Part shown: positions 8,830 to 17,400 of the stretch, piece after piece | Numbering within the stretch: the first letter of the stretch is position 1 | Layout of the letters: every line of letters begins with the position of its first letter | NCBI GenBank assembly: GCA_000695325.1 | Contig: AVPN01001512.1 | Coordinates: 1-21,605, forward strand | Reading direction: 5' to 3' | DNA length: 21,605 nt | Source of the DNA: Pleurobrachia bachei | Lineage: Eukaryota > Ctenophora > Tentaculata > Cydippida > Pleurobrachiidae | Notes under the pieces: model-generated | What the model was told of the DNA's origin: nothing | The model's database searches: none | Seen by the model: only the letters and a program-made list of their open reading frames with translations | Position numbers and translations under genes: made by a program

Positions 8830-9059
8830 TTTGATTTCCTATCAATATAAATCTGATTATATATATTCGATGTTACCTGATTTGTTATATCGTGTTGGTC
8901 TGCTAATTTCTGATTATTTTACGGTAAAGGTATATTGATAGAGCAAATTCTATTAGTGAGCAGGTAGCTAACAGCTTTAATTTTAGAGCTAGTACGAGTG
9001 CTTATGTGTTGTGAGATTTTTTTTTACAAATTGAAAGAACGGTGGTTATCGGTCTGCGT

Positions 9060-9100
9060 CTGTCTGGTGGCACCAGAATCTGTTTTGAGCCGCCAGACAG
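9060..9100. repeat. Hairpin with 12-bp arms
   Basis: CTGTCTGGTGGC (9060-9071) pairs with GCCGCCAGACAG (9089-9100), with one G-T type mismatch and a 17-nt loop. The arms carry GTCTG/CAGAC, the SMAD half-site, but this short motif is common. It lies about 75 nt before the putative mini-exon. Confidence 0.6.
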
Positions 9101-9174
9101 GTCTAAATAATAGGCCCGTCGATATATTTTCTTGATTTTCTAGAGTTTTAATTCGGTCATTTCTGTTTGGAAAG

Positions 9175-9181
9175 ATGAGCG
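9175..9181 (+). other. Possible first coding mini-exon (ATG AGC G)
   Basis: AAAG-ATG-AGC-G is followed directly by a strong donor GTGAGTAAG (9182). Joining it to an acceptor at ...CACACAG (9744-9750) or TTACAG (9751-9756) would place ATG in frame with the 7TM ORF, adding a few residues. It could equally be chance, or belong to an unrelated transcript. Confidence 0.25.
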
Positions 9182-9303
9182 GTGAGTAAGACCGATTTTA
9201 GGTGTGTTACACATTTTTGATAATGTTGTTCCATTCGTTTTTAATTTTTGCCCCGGAAGTGGGAACCTTTGTGAAATAATTGTGTTCTCATTTTGTGTGG
9301 TTG

Positions 9304-9337
9304 TGGTACGGCGTCACCCCTGGTACGATGTCACCCC
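9304..9337 (+). repeat. Tandem 17-bp direct repeat
   Basis: TGGTACGGCGTCACCCC (9304-9320) is followed immediately by TGGTACGATGTCACCCC (9321-9337), 15 of 17 identical. Confidence 0.85.
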
Positions 9338-9433
9338 CGGCGTCGTGGTAGTATGTACATCTAATCAAGGCCAGGTCCGGCCCGTGCCTCTCAAAAAGCA
9401 TCCCTATTCTCATTTCTGTTCTGCTATCTGCAC

Positions 9434-9450
9434 CGCGTGCAGTGCACGCG
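9434..9450. repeat. 17-bp odd palindrome
   Basis: CGCGTGCA-G-TGCACGCG is perfectly self-complementary except for the central base. The symmetric CpG-containing form resembles a dimeric transcription-factor site, but no factor is named. Confidence 0.6.
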
Positions 9451-9755
9451 ATAAGCTCGGCCAGATAGAGCATTGGCTTGACAGAATAGCATTATCTCAT
9501 CCCCCGGAAATCGTTATTGTGCACATACCCATTGTGTCTCGCACCCACTTCGCACTTCCGGAAACGGCCTGGTCCCTGCTGCAAGTCTCATTCCACAGTT
9601 TCCATTGTCCACTGTCAGTCAATGCTCTGAAAGATTGTGCAGCTCTCTAAAATCTCCACTGCTCCACTCATTCCTTACTACAGCTCTCTCTTTGATTCAA
9701 CCACACCGGCCCCTGCAACACACCTTGTTCAACAAGCACCCCTCACACAGTTACA

Positions 9756-9769
9756 GTTACCATGGTGAC
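9756..9769. promoter_or_regulatory. X-box-like motif over the 7TM gene start codon
   Basis: GTTACCATGGTGAC overlaps the ATG at 9762 and differs from the other copies at a few positions. It may be only a Kozak context (ACCATGG) that happens to resemble the motif. Confidence 0.25.
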
Positions 9770-10850
9770 CCTGACTCTGGAGCCGTTCACTCCGTTTGAT
9801 AGTACAGGGAGTGCTCTGACTGGTGGTTACTTCCTGTCCTCGTCCTGCTTCCTAGCACTTGGTAACCTCCTTCTCCTAGCTCTACTCTCCAGGAACCTAT
9901 CTCTCTCCTCCAATATCTACACCAGACTACTGTTATCCCTCCTCTCTTTGGACACGTTATACTTGGTGTGTGTGGGGGTGCCATTTAGTATTCACACCTG
10001 GCATGCACGACAAGATATGTGTGGGCTGGAGACCCTGTCTGGACTAGTGGCATTCCTAACGGACAAGGGGTCTCCTATAGTACTCCTAGTGTTGGGTCAG
10101 GCCAGGTTGTATGAAATGAGACGTGAGGGGGTGAGGAAGAGGGATCGAGTGGTGATGGTCGGGATGGGGGTGGTGGGTGGTATGACTGTCTTCTCTCTTC
10201 TACCCCTTCTGTTTAGTAACCTCAGTTACCAGTATGATATGAGATACTACACTAGCGGGTGGACAGGTACTGATGTAGTGAGATACACCTTACAACAACA
10301 TGGGGAGAGGGGTATTAAAGTGTGGATGAACACCACACACAGCACACAGGTCCTATACACCCATACCACTCCATATCTCTCTGCTAGTTCCATCCCTCTA
10401 CCAGCTAGTGGGTCCAGGGATGTGGCCTGGTTCCTACTAGACCTAGCCCCCCAGCTGGCCCTGGCTTGTATTATTGGCAGTGTGGCATGGCACTCGGTGG
10501 GTCACATCTCTGACCCAAGATACACCCGACCCCAAGCGTTCCTTCTCGAGGCATCGTCCAGTAGGTGTACCAGACACCGACACGTGACCCTCAATGTAAC
10601 ACGACCTGATGGTAAGATGAAGGGTCATGTCACTATCACATGTCTCCTGGTCCTCTTCACCTTGTTGCAACTACCCCGGTGGGTCACTCTGTTGGTTGAG
10701 TTCGTAGCCAGAGTGGGAGCAGGGTGGTTCTGTGATCATGTGTTTCTACTGGTTCTAACAGCACTGTTCAGTCAGTTTAGGTGTGCTGCTACTACTGTAC
10801 TGTTGTGGTGGAGGATAGCTAGTGTCACGGACATAATCGGGGAAGAGTGA
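9762..10850 (+). CDS. Divergent seven-transmembrane (class A GPCR-like) protein, single exon
   Basis: The 362-residue uninterrupted ORF has about seven hydrophobic segments: roughly 19-43, 53-77, 92-112, 130-152, 221-243, 289-316 and 325-348. Class A landmarks fit in spacing: G34-N35 in TM1, D64 in TM2 (SLLSLD), C87 before TM3 as the disulfide candidate, R115 after TM3 in an ARL rather than DRY setting, P230 in TM5, and F299...Q303-L-P305 in TM6 where FxxCWxP is usual. NPxxY in TM7 is absent. The loop between TM4 and TM5 is long (about 65 residues) with an NTT sequon at 190. The ligand is unknown. ATG 9762 has a perfect ACCATGG context; an upstream mini-exon could add residues. Orphan receptors of this kind are often single-exon. 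The call rests on topology, not on a recognised orthologue. Confidence 0.65.
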   Translation: MVTLTLEPFTPFDSTGSALTGGYFLSSSCFLALGNLLLLALLSRNLSLSSNIYTRLLLSLLSLDTLYLVCVGVPFSIHTWHARQDMCGLETLSGLVAFLTDKGSPIVLLVLGQARLYEMRREGVRKRDRVVMVGMGVVGGMTVFSLLPLLFSNLSYQYDMRYYTSGWTGTDVVRYTLQQHGERGIKVWMNTTHSTQVLYTHTTPYLSASSIPLPASGSRDVAWFLLDLAPQLALACIIGSVAWHSVGHISDPRYTRPQAFLLEASSSRCTRHRHVTLNVTRPDGKMKGHVTITCLLVLFTLLQLPRWVTLLVEFVARVGAGWFCDHVFLLVLTALFSQFRCAATTVLLWWRIASVTDIIGEE

Positions 10851-11048
10851 GGACGGTTCAGATACCAATACCATGCCATTTCTGAGACATTATTTGACAC
10901 TGTGTGGGTTTGATTGAGCGTGTTTGACTTTGTGTGAGAGACGTTTGTGATCGGACTCATTCATGATGAACTGTGAGAAGGCCGTTCCCAGGCTGTTATT
11001 TTCTTCCTTTCCCAACATATAGAAATGTTTCATATTTAACCGCCGTGA

Positions 11049-11054
11049 AATAAA
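11049..11054 (+). terminator. Polyadenylation signal AATAAA
   Basis: Canonical hexamer about 200 bp after the stop of the 7TM gene, on its strand. Confidence 0.6.
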
Positions 11055-11164
11055 TGCTTGGTATACAATTAGACAATCCTCGACAATCCTCCTATAATAT
11101 CACAAGCCTGCAGCCGTCAATAGTCATTGCATTAGTCATTGGTGGTCCTACGAGTCTATGAGCG

Positions 11165-11178
11165 GTAACCATGGTAAC
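11165..11178. promoter_or_regulatory. X-box-like motif GTAACCATGGTAAC, between convergent genes
   Basis: Third exact copy of the 14-mer found in CCT8 introns 4 and 5, here in the 3' flank shared by the 7TM and BCCT genes. Confidence 0.45.
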
Positions 11179-11425
11179 ACACATACCGTACCTACACTTT
11201 TTGCCTAACAAAAATCTAAATATTACAGTCTTCTCTCTGTTTCATTGTCTCTCTCCTGCTAGGAGTCATATAATGTCGCTAAGTTGGCAAGTGGCTCACA
11301 AACTGTCACTGTCAGGCCGATGAAGAAATGAGAATAGGGTCAGCCAATACTCTGACGGTACACAAATGTAAGTTCGTGGGTTTGGACACCACACATGTTT
11401 AGGGGTAACATAATATCAGTCCACA

Positions 11426-14400
11426 TTACACCGCCAAGGCATTTTTCACGACACTCTTCATTTCGCTTCCATTTGCTATGGCAGATGGTTTGGGGTCTTT
11501 CATCAGCGTAGATCGTCCATCCTTACCTTCCATCGCCGTGTAGATCTAGAGAGGGAGGAGAATATTGTGTTAGGGAGACATCTAAATACTGTCTGGCACA
11601 GCACTGCAAGAGCTCATAAGATAGGGGCTGTATTGCCAGACAGTGTAAAACAGCTCTTTGTACACCATCTCCATTACTCCCAAATATGGTCATAATATGG
11701 TCATATGATGACGTCATATTACCTGTATACAGGAGCTGGGGTACATTATCATGCTTGCAAAGAAATCCTCAATAAAGTTCCCGTTAATTTCCCACTGTCC
11801 TCGCACAGAGCACCGAATTGCCGCGAGAAGGAAGGAGAAGGAGAGGTAGCAGCACCATGAGATTGCAAATGCGCCCTGGACCTCTAGTTCAACTAACAGT
11901 AGTGTAATCCACGCAACAAGGAGAGACGTGCCAGTGACTCCAATTGCTATTGAACTGACCTTACTGGCTCCCAGCATAGAAATTGTCCTGGCCATAGTGT
12001 ATGGTCTGAAGGAGAGATGGGGAGTTTCGTTAGCGTTACTAGGGGACATCGGGGCAATGTGAAGGGTCTGAGAGAGAGGGAGAGGGGGGTTAGTGTACTT
12101 GTAGACTATCTGAGAAGGGGATGGGGAAATGCGGAGGGTGTGAGCAGTGGGGAAATTCAGAAATAGTCTGGGGTGAAAGATCCCAAACTGCGTATTCCAT
12201 GTTCTACTTCTACTCACGCGATGAAGATTTGTTTCCCAAAATCTATCCACAATTCCACATCCACAGTTGTCAGTGGATCAATTATTCCAATCCTAAAGTC
12301 ACACCCGTATGGGTTCAGATCGCCAAATTCCATGGCCAGCCCCCTCCACAGAGCCATGCATATGAAACTCATCAGCATGGCGTAGGGCAACCCCGTCATT
12401 ACACTTGCTGTCTGTTGTGGATAGGGGATTATGCAAGGTGATAGTGATGATGTGATTACTGATTTCAAATAGTAGTAGACCGAGACGGGGTTGTAAAATA
12501 GAATTCAACACGGGTTCAGACAACTAGACTCCCTCTTTGTACCTAACTAACCTGTAGAGCTATGAGGGCATCATTTCCCCCAGCCCAAAGAAGAGCTGTA
12601 GCTGCAGCCCCTTCGGAGAATGCCCAGAATATTCTCTGTGCTCTGGGCGGGTTCTGATCTCCATTCGCTGCCATGATATCAATCACAAGACTACCTGCAG
12701 GAGAGATGGGGGAGAAATGGGGGTTCAGACTTAATGAGTAGGGGGTCCAGCCCGGACCTTACTTGTAAATGTAAAGGCCAATGTTAGACAGGATAAACTT
12801 AATAGGCTCCTTTACCGCCTGGCAGAACCCAGTATATTCAAGTTCCCAACTAATAATAATATCTCAGATAGCGCACTAGGTTTTGTTTACTACTGGGTGA
12901 CTGGTACAGCTCGTGATGACAGGGTCCTATCACTCCCTACAATAGGAACATGTCACACCTTGTTACAGGTATGTCACACCTTGTTACAACACGGGGTACT
13001 AGTGACTGACTGACAGACAAACAAACAGACAATCCTGGCTGGGGGACTCTGAATCTAAAGTATTAAGGCACCCCCCCTTCTCCAATTGAACTAACCTGAG
13101 TCAGCACTAGTTACAAAGTACAGGACGATTCCAAAAAGTGATACAATACTGAGAAAGACTCCTAACTTCCCTTTCGTGTACATGAGAGCAAACCATTGAT
13201 CATCATTCTGTAGACACGATAACCGAGCCGTCCTGCAGAGAGGGATAGAGAGTTACTATGGTTACCATATAGAAACCATGGCCTGGTCACTATAGGAACT
13301 GGGGACATCACCGATAATGTCATCATAGATGCAGATCTGTATCAGTTTATTGCCAACTATTACTCACCCTCTATCCTCACTGACAGCCATTTTGTATTGG
13401 TTGCTAGGTATCTTATAGAACTCCATAAAATCCTCCACTGCTTCCTTGCCCGTTTTTGTATTCTTCTCTCCATACACCCCGGCCTCCCAATTGCTCTTAA
13501 AGTTCACTGTACAGTTAGTTCTGTTATGATAGTCAGGCCATTCAACTCCCTTTAACAACCCATCAAATTCAGATAGATCAGTCATCTTGTCCCAGCTGAT
13601 TGAAGAGTAGCTGTACACACAACAGTATTTGTTGTCTGGGACTGCAGCTGCCGCCTTCTCATGATACATAGCGCTACCTCCGAATATTGTGAGCCACAGG
13701 AAACTGTAGATCATTGGTGCAGTCAGTGTACCTGTGTGGGGATCAGGATGGGTCAGTGTGGGGGATTGAATCCCAAAGTGGGGTCGTGGAATGTTTCACG
13801 ACCCAATATGATATTGAGCCAGACTAACCGTTAATGAATTGTCGGATAGTCCTACTACTAACCGTTAATGAATTGTCGGATGGTTCTGCCCCTTGAGATT
13901 TTAGCAATGAACATGCCCACAAAGGGGGACCAGGAGATCCACCAGCCCCAATAGAATATAGTCCAACTATTCATCCAGTTCTCGGGGGCATCGTATTCTC
14001 CATCTTTATAGGATCTGTAGGGGTGGGGTGCAGTGGAGGGTGTTATTGTTGGGACCTGGGGGGGTACGGGTAGAGGGTGTTATTGTTGGGGCATCATATT
14101 CCCCGTCTGGGAAATCTCTCCTCAATCTTCAACAACTTACTAACTAAATTAAACAATTACCTGCCCCTATCCTTTCCACTGGAAGATGTAATGTTCAGCA
14201 GTTCAAAGGCATCAGTACGGAATCCTAACTTGACAATAGTTTGAAAGTAGTACCCTATCGTTTGCACATACAGGTTCAACAGATACCTGTGTAGAGTAAT
14301 GAGAGAGGGTGAGATCTCTGGAGAGATGTTCTATTGATATTCCGATTCGTTATTATTATTATCCCACTGCCCATGTCATGTCTAAAGTGTTCTACATACC

Positions 14401-17400
14401 AGCTGTCCTCTAAGAAGAAGGTTGACATCATTAGAAACATACCAACTCCAAAACAGATCTCAGACAGCCGTCTCACACCCGCCCCTACACCCGTAACCAC
14501 AGAAATAGTGGCTATAGCCGTGATTATCCATATTATTATCACCTGAAACACATTGTCGTGTTTTATGAAGGAGTAGGTGAAATACATTGCCGTGTTTTAT
14601 GAAGGAGTAGGGGAACAGGTTGTCGAGTTTTATGAAGGAGCAGATAAAACAGTTATTGATATAATGAACAACTCAATATGAGTATTGATGGAAGTACCAA
14701 TCTGGATATCTTTTACCTGAGTTGTGATGCTCTTCTCGATGGAAGGAAAAATGAAGTTCAGACCTGCATTAACCTGAAAGGAAAGCGGAGATGGTAGGGG
14801 AAGGAAAGTTACAGTCTGTACATTTGTACAATACCCAGTAGAAACAGAGCTCTACTAAGCTAGTGCTGCACCACTGCATCAGTATAAAAGTACCCCGCCC
14901 TACATAAACATTTCACAACCCAAAAACCCTATAGTACCTGCATGGTCCCGAGACCGAGAGAGGTGCAAACTCCAAAGAGGGTGGTAATGATGGACAAGAT
15001 ATCAATTAGATCCCCCATCCACCCATATATCCTATCACCAATCAGGGGATAGAAGCATGACTTCATAGTCATCGGGAGACCCTTCCTGAAGATGAATGTG
15101 AATAGTTACCCAGGCGTGGAAGCAGGGGTGGCCTACACTAGGTGGGTGATAGAGGGGGAGGGGTGACCACCTACCTGAAAGTCATGAAGCCCAAGATAAG
15201 GCCCACTAAACTGTACACCACCCAGGCGTGGAACCCCCAATGGTAGAATGTCAGATTTAGAGCATTCTGTGCTACTTCATTATCTGGCATCGTCCTGTCC
15301 GCTGTATATCTGAGAAGGGGGGGGGGATCAGGGGAATTAGAAAGATCGAGATTCGAGGTGGGTTCGGAAACCTTCAAATTGTTCTACTATTTTACGGGGA
15401 CTGCTGTTCTACAGGATAGACTGTTATTCGAGGTCGTTAGTATTTCGTCCTAAGTTACTAACCTGTTTGGTTGAGAGAAGTGACTGACGGGTTCTGATAC
15501 TCCATAAAAGAACAGACCAACACCAACTCCACAGGCGAACAACATTGCAAACCAGGATCCCTCAGGATACTCCGGCTTTTCGTCATCATTTCCTGCGGGG
15601 AGGGGGATAGTGTGTAAGATCACGCTGCTTGAAATGGGGGGAGAGGGTGTCACTTTGGGGGATAGTGTGCCACGTTGCTGTATGGCGGCGCTATACCACA
15701 TTTGATTCTCAAAAGTGCGCTCAGATGGGGTTGCGGCGCCAGACAGGTCACGTTGCTGTCTTCGCTGGGTTTCAACATTTTACCATGGGGATTAGGAAGG
15801 GTGGATCGGTTCAAGCCATTGTTCAAGCCATTGTTGGAGACGATGGGGTGAACCCGATCTCATCGTGATTCTTACAATCCAATGTGTCGGGGGAATCGTG
15901 ATTTAATAATGAAGCGAAAATGATGATTTGAAAACTGAATGAATGTATTTAGAATGAAAGTCCCTGAGAGTGGTCTGAGCGGCCGGGAGAGAGTGATTGT
16001 AGTCCGCGGCGGTGAAATTATTTTAGACATAAAGTGATTTCAGACTGAACTCGAGTACTAAGAATCCCGCCATTATTGTCTTCCACTCCTTATTCAACAA
16101 GAGAATCCTGCCATTCATTCTTCTACCCCAACAAGCCATTCAAAATATTTTCAAGGTCTCTCCTAAATATCGTTATCTAATTAGGCGTGTCAGCCCTATA
16201 TCGAGATGTTGGAATGACAAGACTGAAAGATGCGCCCATATGGGGAGATAAACTTTTGTAAAACCTAAATTCCGTTCTTCCTAACTTCTTTATCTTGTCT
16301 TCTTCATGTGTTTTGGCGGCTCCTTACCCCGCGGTTAAGTTAAAGGAAGGAGGGGGCCGAGGACGAGTTAGGGATTTCAGACTTGTTCCCAGGAACTTGT
16401 CAAATCTGTAATCACGTGACTTCATATTCACATATATGTGATATAACCCGTGCTTGGAGAATGGAGGGGTGCTGCGATAAGAGGTGGTGCACTGGTGCTA
16501 CGTCACACAGGTTGTGTTTTATTTACCCAAGTTATGAAGGGTAATTTAGATAAAATATGGTTCCCAACCTACAACTGTTAAAAACAAGCGAAACCCGGCT
16601 CTCTTGAAGCTCTACCAGCGGCACCAAGGACTGTGACTCTAGCAGATAGAACATCACTGATCACGTTCACTTACCCAGTTTTAGTTTCCCATATTTACTG
16701 GCGTAGATCAGCACAATAACAATAGCCCATATGTCCTGTGAAAGAGAGGAGATTAGTTAGAGGGTAGAAACTAGGAGATTAGTTAGTTAGAACGTATGCC
16801 ATCAGCCATCAACCATGATAACGTGATCTGATACGATTAAGATTCTTGTAAAAGTTCAAGTTTCAACTAATTTTCAGTCAATCCAATCTTCTTAGCACAT
16901 ACAGATCCCTAAATTCTTCAAAATTCAGCTGAAAATTGTGAATGGACGGCTGGTCCTTAACTCGCCATTCGGAAAGGTATCGAATAACGCAAAAAAATAG
17001 GGGAAAAAGCTGCTGCAACAATTATTTTAAAGAGATGAGGACCTTATCCAAACTCTATCTCAGTCTCCCTCAGATTCAAAAACACTGTGTCACTGGGAAA
17101 ATTTCTCTCCTAATCTCGTTACGTATTGTAAAGGGTGGGGAAGATTAAAGGGGTGACCCCACTTTAAATTATTCAGGGCAACAAATTAACCACGCAGATA
17201 AGACTGTAATTTATCTTTATTAGAATATTAACCGGTCAAATGCTACTAAGAACCTTCTGGAAGAAAATGGCCCTAATGTGGAGACGGAACTCGCATTCTC
17301 AGCTGCAGCTGCAGCACCAGCTCACAGCAGAAGATAGAAATCAAAGATGCTGCAGCCCCACCTCTGCCCATTGGTAATACATACTAATATTTAATGCCCC

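Larger units (their letters stand above)
8830..9761 (+). other. Intergenic region between FAM210-like and 7TM genes
   Basis: The left part is AT-rich with a variant polyadenylation signal (AATATAAA near 8843). The middle contains a 12-bp-arm hairpin (9060-9100). From 9240 it becomes more GC-rich, with a tandem 17-bp repeat and a 17-bp odd palindrome. A 148-residue open frame at 9204-9650 shows no recognisable homology and is probably not a gene. A possible mini-exon (9175-9181) is listed separately. Confidence 0.5.
10851..11425. other. Convergent 3' flanks of the 7TM and BCCT genes
   Basis: The two genes end tail to tail here. The stretch contains the plus-strand polyadenylation signal at 11049, one exact X-box-like motif at 11165, and no recognised exon. 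In minus orientation no AATAAA is seen directly after the BCCT stop. Confidence 0.5.

Noticed and set aside
9204-9650. 148-residue plus-strand open frame as a gene
   Set aside because: It begins at a non-ATG codon or internal position, has no recognisable domain, and its composition is that of GC-rich intergenic DNA with a tandem repeat.
12061-12080. Acceptor CTCTCTCAG upstream of BCCT exon 15 as the real exon start
   Set aside because: It gives the wrong phase for the [11 protein letters not shown] frame; the acceptor CTCCTTCAG at 12006-12007 restores it exactly.
12121-12441. Plus-strand open frames over BCCT exon 14
   Set aside because: Shadows of the minus-strand exon; the minus frame has BCCT homology and matching splice sites.
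9091-15749. Shared 13-mer CGCCAGACAGGTC at 9091 and 15737
   Set aside because: A few 13-mer coincidences are expected by chance in a window of this size.
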